In this document: positions 1-8,944 of the stretch, in pieces
Layout: each line of letters starts with the position of its first letter
How positions within the stretch are numbered: position 1 is the first letter of the stretch
NCBI GenBank assembly: GCA_017446685.1
Contig: JAFSQI010000001.1
Location: forward strand, 18,020 to 82,019
Length of the DNA: 64,000 nt
From: Butyrivibrio sp.
Lineage (GTDB): Bacteria; Bacillota; Clostridia; Lachnospirales; Lachnospiraceae
Reading direction: 5' to 3'
Notes under the pieces: model-generated
The model's input: only the letters and a program-made list of their open reading frames with translations
Told to the model about the DNA's origin: nothing
Database searches by the model: none
Program-made: the position numbers and the translations under genes

Positions 1-1
1 G

Positions 2-985
2 TTTGGGCTAAAGGCAGTATTAAATGACAAGGAATACCAATGTGTCGGAACGCTTAGAAATTTTGATTATGATGCGCTTTTGGTAGGGTCATCTGTGATG
101 GAAAACAATGATAATTCCTGGTATGACGAAGCATTTGGTGTAACATCTATAAAGGCGATACGTTCATACGGAGCTACAGCGGATTTATGTTATCTCATGG
201 ATGTAGCCTATGAAAATCACGATATAAAAAGAGTTTTTTATAATATTGATCCATCTTCTCTTTCGGCTTCTGCAGAAACTACATATAAGTCAACAGGGTG
301 CCCGATGTATCTATATGATAAGAATCCTTTTAATGATGTCTATTATCTTTTCAACAAAGATGTGCTTTTTTCAAAAATCCCATATATGGTGGCAAGTTCT
401 TTAATTGGGGATTATGAGGAAGGTAAGTCATATAACTGGGCACAGTGGAAAACTTTCAGCACTGCGCAGACGTTATCCACATATTATAGGAAAAAAGAAG
501 TAATTCCCATGATGGAAGAAACAGCATATCAGGATGAACTTGAGGATAATATAGCTCTTTTGACAGCTCAGGTTGAGGCTCATCCGGAGACTGAGTTCAT
601 TTTCTTTTATCCGGTTTATTCTATGTTATGGTGGGATGGAATAGTAAGAAGTGGAGAAAGAGATGCCTATATTTATAACGAAATTCGGATGTCCAAGGCT
701 CTCTTGCAATATGATAATGTGAGGCTTTTCTGCTTTCAGGCAGATGAAGAAATTGCGACAAATCTCGATAATTACATGGATTCAATTCATTTTTCACCGG
801 AGATAAACAGGTTTATGTTGAATCAGATGGTTGTGGATAACTCTGAGGATAATGTGGATAATTATGAGATTACGGTTGATAACTATGTGGAAATGCTTGA
901 AAAAGTCAAGGATTTTTCGGACAAAGCAGCCAGTGAATATATCAGGCAATATGAGGCGCAAAATATGCTGCTTTATGAGGAATAA
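2..985 (+). CDS. SGNH/DltD-like protein, 5' end outside window
   Basis: The reading frame is open from base 2, so the gene starts upstream of the window; an internal ATG at 110 is not a convincing start. The visible part begins with a YDALLVGSSVMEN stretch, which matches the block I nucleophile region of SGNH/GDSL-type proteins in the form GSS, and it ends with DSIHFSP, which fits the C-terminal Asp-x-x-His pair. DltD-like members of this group are envelope proteins that usually sit beside an MBOAT acyltransferase and help modify cell-wall polymers or exopolysaccharide; that role is family knowledge, not shown here. The N-terminal membrane anchor expected for the group would lie upstream of the window. 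Confidence 0.6.
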   Translation, partial: FGLKAVLNDKEYQCVGTLRNFDYDALLVGSSVMENNDNSWYDEAFGVTSIKAIRSYGATADLCYLMDVAYENHDIKRVFYNIDPSSLSASAETTYKSTGCPMYLYDKNPFNDVYYLFNKDVLFSKIPYMVASSLIGDYEEGKSYNWAQWKTFSTAQTLSTYYRKKEVIPMMEETAYQDELEDNIALLTAQVEAHPETEFIFFYPVYSMLWWDGIVRSGERDAYIYNEIRMSKALLQYDNVRLFCFQADEEIATNLDNYMDSIHFSPEINRFMLNQMVVDNSEDNVDNYEITVDNYVEMLEKVKDFSDKAASEYIRQYEAQNMLLYEE

Positions 986-1154
986 GCGTAATCTCAAGAT
1001 ATAGCATGAATTGAAAAAAGTGTGTGAATTAGTTAACAAAATGTTCGGTAAGAAAGTAATTAATCACAAAGAGTATTTTGTGATTAATAGTTTTCCACAA
1101 TTTGAAGATAAAATGTGGAAAACATCATTGAAAAAAATTAAGATTGTGTATAAC

Positions 1155-1183
1155 AAAAGGCTGTCGGATGACAGCCTTTTTGT
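1155..1183. terminator. Bidirectional intrinsic terminator
   Basis: A GGCTGTC / GACAGCC stem with a 4-base GGAT loop is flanked by AAAA on the left and TTTTT on the right. It lies between the convergent SGNH gene and luxS and can serve both. Confidence 0.85.
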
Positions 1184-1193
1184 GTTCAAGAAA

Positions 1194-1718
1194 TTATGAA
1201 TCGAAAAACTGGCGACCATCATCAGTCACAAGTCTCTCTGACTTAGGATACTCAAAAATTGCAGGATTGTTAGCATTCTCATCAAGATAAGCAGCAAATT
1301 TTCTTGCATGCCATTTTGCAATTTCAAGATTGTGCATAAGATAATTACCGCAGTTTACAGGTAAAGCACCAGGAACTTCTTCAGTATTTTCAACAGACTT
1401 GAATGCTCTAAGAAGAAGATCATATATTTCACTTGGTTTGCGGTTTCCTTTAAGAATAAGATAAAATCCGGTAAGACATCCCATAGGTCCCCAATAGATG
1501 ACCTGATCCTTCCATTCCGGATCATTTCTAAGAAAAGTTGCGATGATGTGCTCTAAAGAATGCATAGCAGCAACATCAACTGCAGGTTCAATGTTGGGCT
1601 TTGTGACTCTTACGTCATAGGTAGTAACTGTCTGATCACCAAGAGTATCTACTCTGCTTGTAAAAATTCCGGGAACAATCTTGGTATGATCAACGGAAAA
1701 GCTGGGAATTAAATCCAT
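1194..1718 (-). CDS. luxS: S-ribosylhomocysteine lyase LuxS
   Basis: LuxS cleaves S-ribosylhomocysteine to homocysteine and DPD, the precursor of autoinducer-2. The protein is 174 residues, slightly longer than the usual 150-160. It has the HSLEH form of the HxxEH metal-binding motif near residue 54, the GPMGCxTGFY block that carries the catalytic cysteine, and a second conserved Cys (NCGNY) near the C-terminus. An AGAGGAG ribosome site precedes the ATG. It lies directly downstream of mtnN on the same strand (86 bp gap), so both steps of S-adenosylhomocysteine recycling are together and may be co-transcribed. Confidence 0.96.
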   Translation of the reverse strand: MDLIPSFSVDHTKIVPGIFTSRVDTLGDQTVTTYDVRVTKPNIEPAVDVAAMHSLEHIIATFLRNDPEWKDQVIYWGPMGCLTGFYLILKGNRKPSEIYDLLLRAFKSVENTEEVPGALPVNCGNYLMHNLEIAKWHARKFAAYLDENANNPAIFEYPKSERLVTDDGRQFFDS

Positions 1719-1804
1719 GTCTAAATCTCCTCTTTAATTCTAAGTATTTAATTATTTCATTTTAATTATATTGCTTAAGTGAGTCAATAAAACCAACGCT
1801 CAAA

Positions 1805-2500
1805 TTATAATAGTTTTATCAGCTCTATAACGAGTGCGGCACAATCTTTTGCAGCTTTTTCTTCGAATACAGGATAATCAACTATATCGCTTCCGTCTGC
1901 CTTATCTGAAATTGCACGGATGATAAGAAAAGGAATATTGTTAAGAAAGCATCCCTGGGCAATTGCGGCGCCCTCCATTTCAGTACACATTCCGTCGAAA
2001 TCTTTTTTGATATTTTCCTTGATTTCTTTGGAACTGATGAACTGATCGCCACTGCAAACTCTTCCCTCAAATACGCCAATATCAGCGGCGGCTGTTTTAA
2101 TAGCTTTTTTAGCAACTTCTCTTAATTTTTCGTCAGCGACAAAAGAAGCAGTTCCAAGCTGTGGAACCTCGCCCTTTTTATATCCAAATACTGTTGCGTC
2201 AACGTCATGATAGCAGGCATCAGTAGAAAGAACTATATCACCGATATTTATTTTTGCATCAAGGGAACCGGCAACTCCTGTGTTAATTACATGTGTAACA
2301 TCAAATAAATCAACGAGAATCTGTACACAGATTCCAGCATTAACCTTGGCAATGCCGCTTCTTACCACAACAACATCTGTGCCTTCAATTGTGCCTTCAA
2401 AAAATTCCATGGAAGCTTTTTTAATTGTCCTTTTAAGAGACATATTTTTTTTAAGGATTTCCACTTCGACTTCCATAGCGCCGATAATACCAATTTTCAT
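1805..2500 (-). CDS. mtnN: 5'-methylthioadenosine/S-adenosylhomocysteine nucleosidase
   Basis: This 231-residue protein has the full length of the MTA/SAH nucleosidase (Pfs) family. It opens with MKIGIIGAMEVEVEIL, has GVAGSLD in the purine-nucleoside phosphorylase fold, and carries the MEGAAIAQ and ISDKADGSD blocks near the C-terminus that hold the ribose-binding Glu and catalytic Asp. It removes adenine from SAH to give S-ribosylhomocysteine, the substrate of the neighbouring LuxS, and from methylthioadenosine. It is transcribed with luxS and lies 68 bp after the RpiR-family gene on the same strand. Confidence 0.95.
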   Translation of the reverse strand: MKIGIIGAMEVEVEILKKNMSLKRTIKKASMEFFEGTIEGTDVVVVRSGIAKVNAGICVQILVDLFDVTHVINTGVAGSLDAKINIGDIVLSTDACYHDVDATVFGYKKGEVPQLGTASFVADEKLREVAKKAIKTAAADIGVFEGRVCSGDQFISSKEIKENIKKDFDGMCTEMEGAAIAQGCFLNNIPFLIIRAISDKADGSDIVDYPVFEEKAAKDCAALVIELIKLL

Positions 2501-2568
2501 ATTTTTTAAAAACCTTTCTATAACCTAAGTAAAAAATTAGAACATCACTTTAAAAGCAATTAGTAACG

Positions 2569-3438
2569 TTAATCTTTTACCTGTTCATTGAATACTTCAT
2601 AGGAATCTTTGAGGTATTCTCGAATATTATTATAATCTCTGTTGGCGATAGCTGTATATAGTGTATCGACCAAAAACAGCTGGGCAAATCTTGAACTTGT
2701 TATGCCACTTTTTTTATCAATTTCCGGGGATGTGGCAAAAAGAACATGATCACAACCGGTGGTCAAAGGGTTATTTCCGAGTTTTGTTATTGCGATAGTT
2801 GTAGCTTCTTTATTCTTGGCAATGTTAAAGAGCTGCATTATTTCTTTATTCTTGGCATTATCACTAAAGAGTATGGCAACGTCATCGGGACCTATCTGAG
2901 ACATAGTCATAAGACTCATATGATAGTCCTGATTAAAAACAACGTTGTAATGGATTCTAAGAAGCTTACAGTAAAGGTCGTAAGCAGCTACAGAAGCAGT
3001 ACCTACGCCAAATATCTGAATTTGAGAAGCGGCTACAATTTTGGTAACGGCATCATTAAAAGTACCGGCATCAAACAATCGGTAGGTGGTCTGAACTGCC
3101 TGAACGCTGGTAGCACAGATGTTATCTGCAATTGATTGAAGTGAAGTGTATTCATTTACATCTTTAAAAGCTATTTTGGGGCCACCTTTGTCAGCTTGGG
3201 CAAGCGAAGTATTTGCCTCAGCATAGTAGGCGTTTTTTAAGTCTTTTAGCCCGTTATATCCAATAGCTTGAGCAAATCTTGTCCAGGCAGCCTGAGTAGT
3301 GCCGGACATTCTTGCCAGTTCTTTGATTGGGTACTGGAAAAGATCGTCTTTTTTTTCCAGCACATAGTCGGCGACAAGACGCTCTGATGTAGGTAATTTA
3401 TCGTAACAACTCTTTATTTTTTCACTAACAATGTTCAT
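2569..3438 (-). CDS. MurR/RpiR-family transcriptional regulator with SIS domain
   Basis: The protein (289 aa) has the RpiR architecture: an N-terminal helix-turn-helix (about residues 1-75, including ELARMSGTTQAAWTRFAQAIGY) and a C-terminal SIS sugar-phosphate-binding domain (about 125-265, with IFGVGTASVAAYDLYCKL). Family members sense phosphosugars and control sugar or amino-sugar genes. No sugar operon is adjacent, so its target is not obvious. The upstream region holds a perfect TATTCGAATA-type palindrome (3637-3652) and an imperfect copy near its own promoter, which may be its operators. An unusual feature is that the recognition helix region reads TTQAAWTRF, where most members have a Ser-rich SxATxxRF motif. 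Confidence 0.9.
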   Translation of the reverse strand: MNIVSEKIKSCYDKLPTSERLVADYVLEKKDDLFQYPIKELARMSGTTQAAWTRFAQAIGYNGLKDLKNAYYAEANTSLAQADKGGPKIAFKDVNEYTSLQSIADNICATSVQAVQTTYRLFDAGTFNDAVTKIVAASQIQIFGVGTASVAAYDLYCKLLRIHYNVVFNQDYHMSLMTMSQIGPDDVAILFSDNAKNKEIMQLFNIAKNKEATTIAITKLGNNPLTTGCDHVLFATSPEIDKKSGITSSRFAQLFLVDTLYTAIANRDYNNIREYLKDSYEVFNEQVKD

Positions 3439-3549
3439 AAATATTCTCCTGAAAAAGTACTGTGCAAGGTGTTTTGCTGCTGAAAAATCTTGGAAAACTA
3501 TTGTTTCTATTTCGCGCTTTATACAACTATATTTAGTATACAGTAAAAA

Positions 3550-3563
3550 ATATTCGAAAATAG
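3550..3563. promoter_or_regulatory. Imperfect copy of the TATTCGAATA palindrome
   Basis: ATATTCGAAAATAG lies 112 bp upstream of the RpiR-family start and matches the right half of the perfect palindrome at 3637-3652. Being close to the regulator's own start it could be an autoregulatory site. This is inference from similarity only. Confidence 0.35.
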
Positions 3564-3636
3564 AAATAAATTTTCAAACTTTTAAAAAGTAAGTATAAAA
3601 ATTTCATAAAGTAGAGACAACTCAATATCTTTTATG

Positions 3637-3652
3637 CTATATTCGAATATAG
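3637..3652. promoter_or_regulatory. Perfect 16-bp palindrome, candidate RpiR operator
   Basis: CTATATTCGAATATAG is a perfect inverted repeat in the 387-bp gap between the RpiR-family gene (minus) and the rubrerythrin gene (plus). RpiR proteins bind palindromes of about this size as dimers. A partial copy is at 3550-3563. The rest of this AT-rich gap shows no gene. Confidence 0.45.
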
Positions 3653-3825
3653 GCAGATGTATTGTAAATTGTTGTTGATTGGGAGTTTTAGAGTATAACT
3701 TTCAGAAAATTTTTTCAACAATAATCTACATAAGTATATGTTACGAAAGTACTAGGCATGGATTTATTATATATGAACTGCTTATTGCATTCGTAGCGCT
3801 TTAGGCTAGAAAGGAGATTTTAGCT

Positions 3826-4365
3826 ATGAAATGGGTATGTCAAGTATGCGGTTATGTTCATGAGGGAGATCAGCCACCGGAGAAGTGTCCTGTATGTAAG
3901 GCTCCTGCAGAGAAATTTACAAAGCAGGAAGGCGAAAAAGTTTGGGCATGTGAGCACGTTGTTGGTGTTGCAAGTACTGCGCCCGATGAGATTAAAGACG
4001 GATTGAGAGAAATGTTCAACGGCGAGTGCTCAGAAGTTGGAATGTATCTTGCTATGTCAAGAGTTGCTATCCGCGAAGGATATCCGGAGATTGGTGCTTT
4101 CTTTGAAAAGGCTGCTTGGGAAGAGGCTGAGCATGCTGCTCATTTCGCTGAACTTTTGGGTGAAGTTATTACAGATTCCACAAAAAAGAATCTTGAACTT
4201 CGTGCTGATGCAGAATATGGTGCAACACAGGGACGTGCCGATCTTGCTAAGAAGGCAAAGGCACTTGATCTTGATGCAATTCATGATGCAGTTCATGAGA
4301 TTGGACGTGATGAGGCTAGACATGGCAAAGCATTTGCCGGTTTGTTAAAGAGATATTTTGGTTAA
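3826..4365 (+). CDS. Reverse rubrerythrin (NADH peroxidase-type)
   Basis: The 179-residue protein has an N-terminal rubredoxin-like domain (MKWVCQVCGYVHEG and CPVCKAPAEKF, four Cys for one Fe) followed by a ferritin-like di-iron domain (ECSEVGMYLAMSR, EEAEHAAHFAELLGE, EIGRDEARHGKAF). This order, rubredoxin first, defines reverse rubrerythrins, which reduce hydrogen peroxide and protect clostridia from oxidative stress in the cytoplasm. The start is fixed by an AAAGGAG site. The gene stands alone between its own promoter region and a strong terminator, as expected for a stress-inducible single gene. Confidence 0.94.
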   Translation: MKWVCQVCGYVHEGDQPPEKCPVCKAPAEKFTKQEGEKVWACEHVVGVASTAPDEIKDGLREMFNGECSEVGMYLAMSRVAIREGYPEIGAFFEKAAWEEAEHAAHFAELLGEVITDSTKKNLELRADAEYGATQGRADLAKKAKALDLDAIHDAVHEIGRDEARHGKAFAGLLKRYFG

Positions 4366-4389
4366 TAAAAAAATAAAAACTTGATGATT

Positions 4390-4430
4390 AAAGGTAGGAA
4401 GTTGATTATTGTCAATTTTCTACCTTTTTT
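4390..4430 (+). terminator. Intrinsic terminator of the rubrerythrin gene
   Basis: A roughly 16-bp stem (AAAGGTAG... paired with ...CTACCTTT, with G-U pairs inside) encloses a 6-base loop and runs into TTTTTT. Confidence 0.85.
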
Positions 4431-4528
4431 GTAGGAAAAAATTTATTGCTATGTTTTTTTATCTTTGATACACTGATTTACGTATGAGGGAATACGTTTT
4501 CCGTTAGTAAATTTAGGAGGAATTAATA

Positions 4529-6109
4529 ATGGCAAATTGGAATAACCTGGATACACTTAAGTCTTATGATGCTCTTAAGAAGGTTGCGAAGGTTGATCTT
4601 GTATCAGCAATGACCGGAGCTGCAGGAGCAGAGAGAGTAAAGAAATACTCAGTTGGAATGGCTGCAGGAATGTCTTTTAACTATGCAGCTAAGGAAGTTG
4701 ATGACAATGTTTTGGCAGCACTTGAAGAGCTTGCTAAAGAGGCAGAGCTTACAGATAAATATGCTGCTCTTTATAATGGTGAAGTAATTAACACCGGTGA
4801 AAAGAGAATGGTTCTTCATCAGCTCACAAGAGGACAGCTTGGAGAAGATGTAGTTGCTGATGGGGTAAATAAAAGAGAGTTTTATGTAAAAGAACAGAAG
4901 AGAATTGCTGACTTTGCAAACAAAGTACACTCCGGAGAAATAGCAAATGCAAAGGGTGAGAAGTTTACAACAGTAGTTCAGATAGGTATAGGTGGTTCCG
5001 ACCTTGGACCAAGAGCTATGTATCTTGCTCTTGAAAACTGGGCAAAGAGAACAGGAAACTTCAAGATGGAAGCTAAGTTCATCAGCAACGTTGATCCTGA
5101 TGATGCTTCAGCAGTACTTGCAAGTATTGATGTTGCTCATTCTATCTTTATCCTGGTATCAAAGTCAGGAACAACACTTGAGACACTTACAAATGAATCA
5201 TTTGTTATAGATGCTCTTAAAAAGGCAGGGCTTGATTCATCAAAGCATATGATCGCTGTTACTTCAGAGACATCACCTCTTGCAAAGAGTGACAATTACC
5301 TTGAGGCATTCTTTATGGATGACTATATCGGTGGTCGTTATTCTTCTACTTCAGGTGTAGGCGGAGCAGTTCTTTCACTTGCTTTTGGACCTGATGTATT
5401 TGCACAGTTCCTTGAAGGTGCTGCAGAAGAGGATAAGCTTGCAACTAACAAGAACCTTCTTGAAAATCCTGCAATGCTTGATGCACTTATCGGTGTATAT
5501 GAGCGCAATGTACTTGGATATGGCAGCACAGCAGTACTTCCATACTCACAGGGACTTAGTCGTTTCCCTGCACATCTTCAGCAGCTCGATATGGAGTCAA
5601 ACGGAAAGAGCGTAAACCGTTTTGGAGAGCCTATAGATTACGTAACAGGACCTGTTATTTTCGGTGAGCCTGGAACAAACGGACAGCATTCTTTCTATCA
5701 GCTTCTTCATCAGGGAACTGATATAATTCCGCTTCAGTTTATCGGATTTAAGAATAGTCAGCTTCAGAATGATGTTAACATTCAGGACAGTACATCACAG
5801 CAGAAGCTCTGCGCAAATGTAGCAGCTCAAATAGTTGCATTTGCCTGTGGTAAAAAAGATGAGAATCTTAACAAGAATTTCAAGGGAGGACGTCCTTCCA
5901 GCATTATCATAGGAGATGAACTCAATCCTAAGTCACTTGGAGCACTCCTTGCTCATTTTGAAAACAAGGTTATGTTCCAGGGATTTGTATGGAATATCAA
6001 CAGCTTTGATCAGGAAGGCGTTCAGCTTGGTAAAGTTCTTGCCAAGAAGGTTCTTGCTCATGAGACAGACGGAGCGCTTGCAGAGTACAGTAAGCTTTTA
6101 AACATCTGA
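4529..6109 (+). CDS. pgi: Glucose-6-phosphate isomerase
   Basis: This 526-residue cytoplasmic enzyme interconverts glucose 6-phosphate and fructose 6-phosphate. It shows the phosphosugar-isomerase signatures VQIGIGGSDLGPRAMY, VSKSGTTLET and GGRYSSTSGVGG, and the C-terminal SFDQEGVQLGKVLAKK with the catalytic Lys. Length fits the longer Pgi type. An AGGAGG-like site (aggaggaatt) precedes the ATG. It is monocistronic, with terminators on both sides, and its codon use is biased, which suggests high expression. Confidence 0.96.
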   Translation: MANWNNLDTLKSYDALKKVAKVDLVSAMTGAAGAERVKKYSVGMAAGMSFNYAAKEVDDNVLAALEELAKEAELTDKYAALYNGEVINTGEKRMVLHQLTRGQLGEDVVADGVNKREFYVKEQKRIADFANKVHSGEIANAKGEKFTTVVQIGIGGSDLGPRAMYLALENWAKRTGNFKMEAKFISNVDPDDASAVLASIDVAHSIFILVSKSGTTLETLTNESFVIDALKKAGLDSSKHMIAVTSETSPLAKSDNYLEAFFMDDYIGGRYSSTSGVGGAVLSLAFGPDVFAQFLEGAAEEDKLATNKNLLENPAMLDALIGVYERNVLGYGSTAVLPYSQGLSRFPAHLQQLDMESNGKSVNRFGEPIDYVTGPVIFGEPGTNGQHSFYQLLHQGTDIIPLQFIGFKNSQLQNDVNIQDSTSQQKLCANVAAQIVAFACGKKDENLNKNFKGGRPSSIIIGDELNPKSLGALLAHFENKVMFQGFVWNINSFDQEGVQLGKVLAKKVLAHETDGALAEYSKLLNI

Positions 6110-6138
6110 TAAAAAATTACTGAAATATGTACATGATG

Positions 6139-6174
6139 CCTGTATTCGGAAAAAATCCGGATACAGGTTTTTAT
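6139..6174 (+). terminator. Intrinsic terminator of pgi
   Basis: CCTGTATTCGGA and TCCGGATACAGG form a 12-bp stem with an AAAAA loop, followed by TTTTTATTTT. Confidence 0.88.
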
Positions 6175-6261
6175 TTTATGTAAATGTAGATGTACATATA
6201 TTTAGATTATAGTATAATAATTTAAAAACAATAAAACTATACTTTTGTTAGAGGAGGCTAC

Positions 6262-7200
6262 ATGAGCGCATATTTATTCGTGCATTTTAAGGAAAAAGTT
6301 ACGCCTGATGGGGAACAGGTGTATTTCGGAGTTTCGAAGGATGGATTTAACTGGGAGAAAGTTAATAACGGCAACCCAATTCTTGAGAGTAAAATTGGTG
6401 AAAAGGGAGTAAGAGATTTCACTATCATAAGAAAGAAGGATAACAGCTTTGTTATTCTGGCAACTGACCTTTCCCTTGCGAATAATTTTAAAGATAAGTA
6501 TAAGGGAGACTGGAACTGTGTAAACAGGCAGGGAAGTAAATTCTTATCAAAGTGGGAGTCCAATGATCTCGTAAATTGGTCTGAGCAGGAACTTGTAAGA
6601 GTAGTAGACGATAATTACGGATGTGCCTGGGCACCTGATATTATATATGATGAAGAGTCACAGGATTATATGGTGCACTGGTCTTCAAGATATCCCGGAA
6701 ATTCTGATAATAATATGGCAATTTATTATGCCAAAACAAATGATTTCAAGAAATATACAGAACCCCAAATGCTGTGCAGCAAATCAGATACAGGAATAAT
6801 AGATTCCAACATAGTTTATGAAAACGGTTATTATTACAGATTTGTGAAAAGTGATTTTAATCCTGCACACATCATACTTGAGAGAGGTAAGAGCCTTACA
6901 GGTGATTATGAGAGAATGCCGGCATTCGATCTTGAGATGAACAAAATAGAGGATGGTATGTATGAGGCACCTACATGTTATAAACTTCCGGATGGAAGCT
7001 GGTGCCTGATGCTTGATTTTTACGGATGTGAAAAAGAAAAACAGGGTTATGTTCCATTTGTAGCCAAAGATATTTCAACAGGACAGTTCATCCGCTCTGA
7101 CAAGGAATTTAGTTTCCCGTATGGTTATAAGCATGGAACTGTCATGGAAATTACTGATGAGGAATATAACAGAATAAAAAAATCCTTCCCAAATAAATAA
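6262..7200 (+). CDS. Glycoside hydrolase family 43-like protein, cytoplasmic
   Basis: The 312-residue protein looks like a single five-bladed GH43-type beta-propeller: YFGVSKDGFNWEKVNN, VRDFTIIRKKDNSFVILATDL, CAWAPDIIYDEESQDYMVHW and YEAPTCYKLPDGSWCLMLD are repeated-blade signatures. WAPDI and EAPT are where the family usually places a general-acid-modulating Asp and the catalytic Glu. No signal peptide is present, so it probably acts on short arabinose- or xylose-containing oligosaccharides inside the cell; the exact substrate cannot be read from sequence. It has its own ribosome site (GAGGAGG) and terminator. Confidence 0.82.
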   Translation: MSAYLFVHFKEKVTPDGEQVYFGVSKDGFNWEKVNNGNPILESKIGEKGVRDFTIIRKKDNSFVILATDLSLANNFKDKYKGDWNCVNRQGSKFLSKWESNDLVNWSEQELVRVVDDNYGCAWAPDIIYDEESQDYMVHWSSRYPGNSDNNMAIYYAKTNDFKKYTEPQMLCSKSDTGIIDSNIVYENGYYYRFVKSDFNPAHIILERGKSLTGDYERMPAFDLEMNKIEDGMYEAPTCYKLPDGSWCLMLDFYGCEKEKQGYVPFVAKDISTGQFIRSDKEFSFPYGYKHGTVMEITDEEYNRIKKSFPNK

Positions 7201-7248
7201 TATAAATCTTTGAAATACTATTTGTTTTTTATATAAAAATTCATTATA

Positions 7249-7292
7249 AAAGCTCTATATTCACGAAATAAAGTGTATATAGAGCTTTTTTT
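7249..7292 (+). terminator. Intrinsic terminator after the GH43-like gene
   Basis: AAAGCTCTATAT pairs with ATATAGAGCTTT around a CAC/GTG inner stem, followed by a T-run. Confidence 0.88.
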
Positions 7293-7400
7293 AAACAAAT
7301 AATTGAATTAATAACAACATAGCAACTGTTGACGTTTTTATGTTATAATTTTATTAAGTTTAATGAAAATTGTATTTAAACGATTGTCCGGGGAGACAGA

Positions 7401-8909
7401 ATGCGATTTCGTACAAAGTTACTAATTACGTCATTGGCTATTGTATTTATTCCTATTATATTGGCGATCGGTTCGTATTTGGCAATCGGAAGATATCTTG
7501 TCTATGAACAGCAGGTGCAGGAATTGTCCGGCGGTGTTGATTACAGCATGGTTTCTGATCCAAGTGAAACTTTTGCGAGGATGGCAGATGAGATATCGCA
7601 GGATATAGAGCTTGCACGTCTGGTAAACCAGTTTATTTTAGAAGATAAAACTTTTTTGGAGAATCTTGACAGCAGGATTGCCGGAAAATATTCTTATATA
7701 TTGGTGATGAAAGGCGATGAAGTTTATTATGTGGCCAATATGGACCGGGCGGAAGAAGTCATAGATGAGCTTCCGGCGTTTGGTACTGATATTCAGGGGA
7801 TATATTACACTTCCTCCAAGCACCTTGTCAAACAGATAGATTTTTATTATTCGACAGGTGAGGAAGGAAGCCTGTATCTTATTTCAGGGATAAGAACAGT
7901 TCTTACTTCATCTCTAATGATTTACATGTCCATTGCAATTGTACTGATTCTACTTATTACCAGTGTACTTTTGACCACATGGATTGGAAACAGCTTCTTT
8001 AAACCCATAGACGAGCTCAACATTGCGATGCAGCATATTCAGGACGGTAATTTTGACTATATGCTGCCTACAGATGTCAAGGAAAAAGGCGAAATAGGCG
8101 CTATGTATCGCAACTATGAAGATATGAGACTTAGGTTAAAAGAGTCTGCAGATGAAAAGATTGAAAGAGAAAAGCAGAATAAAGAACTTATAAGTAATAT
8201 TTCTCATGACCTCAAAACGCCAATAACAGCTATAAAGGGATATTCTCAGGGTCTTCTTGAAGGTGTAGCAACAAGTCCTGAGAAGCAGATGAAATATATT
8301 AAGATCATTAATAACAAAGCTAATGACATGAACAATCTTATTAATGAGCTTACACTATATTCCAGCATTGATAATAATAGAATTCCATATAATTTTGTTA
8401 AATTGAATATTGGAGATTATTTCGGTGACTGCATTGAGGAAATTGGAGCAGACCTTGAGAGTAAATCAGTTAAGCTTAATTATTCCAATCTGACGCAGCC
8501 AAATACACAGATAGTTGCTGATCCTGAACAGATAAAGAGGGTTATCAACAATATCGTAAATAACAGTGTCAAATATCTTGATAGAGATGACGGAACAGGT
8601 CAGATAGATATCAGGATTTTGGATGAGATAGATTCAATCCGTGTTGAACTTGAGGATAATGGTAAGGGAATTGCCCAAAAGGACATCCCAAATATTTTTG
8701 ACAGGTTCTACAGGACAGATGCTTCCAGAAACTCCAAGCAGGGAGGAAGCGGAATTGGACTATCTATAGTAAAAAAGATTATCGAGGATCATGGCGGTTA
8801 TATCTGGGCTACCAGTCATGAGGGAGAAGGAACGTGTATGCACTTCGTATTGCGCAAATACGTAGAATACGCAGACAGTTCTGAAGCAGTTACAATCGAA
8901 CATGAATAA
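7401..8909 (+). CDS. Sensor histidine kinase
   Basis: The 502-residue membrane kinase has an N-terminal TM helix (about 8-29), an extracytoplasmic sensor region (30-170), a second TM helix (about 172-197), a HAMP region (200-250), a dimerisation/phosphoacceptor domain with NISHDLKTPITAIKGY (His269), and an HATPase domain with NNIVNNSVKYL (N box), DNGKGI (G1) and GGSGIGLSIV (G2). All catalytic motifs look intact. The response regulator starts 35 bp downstream and the two share a terminator, so they form one operon. No target gene is adjacent, so the signal is unknown. Confidence 0.94.
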   Translation: MRFRTKLLITSLAIVFIPIILAIGSYLAIGRYLVYEQQVQELSGGVDYSMVSDPSETFARMADEISQDIELARLVNQFILEDKTFLENLDSRIAGKYSYILVMKGDEVYYVANMDRAEEVIDELPAFGTDIQGIYYTSSKHLVKQIDFYYSTGEEGSLYLISGIRTVLTSSLMIYMSIAIVLILLITSVLLTTWIGNSFFKPIDELNIAMQHIQDGNFDYMLPTDVKEKGEIGAMYRNYEDMRLRLKESADEKIEREKQNKELISNISHDLKTPITAIKGYSQGLLEGVATSPEKQMKYIKIINNKANDMNNLINELTLYSSIDNNRIPYNFVKLNIGDYFGDCIEEIGADLESKSVKLNYSNLTQPNTQIVADPEQIKRVINNIVNNSVKYLDRDDGTGQIDIRILDEIDSIRVELEDNGKGIAQKDIPNIFDRFYRTDASRNSKQGGSGIGLSIVKKIIEDHGGYIWATSHEGEGTCMHFVLRKYVEYADSSEAVTIEHE

Positions 8910-8944
8910 GATGAATAATAAAAACAGAAAGGCGAAGAACGCGT

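Noticed and set aside
1011-1199. 62-codon plus-strand frame after the SGNH gene
   Set aside because: It runs through the bidirectional terminator at 1155-1183 and has no ribosome site; composition is not protein-like.
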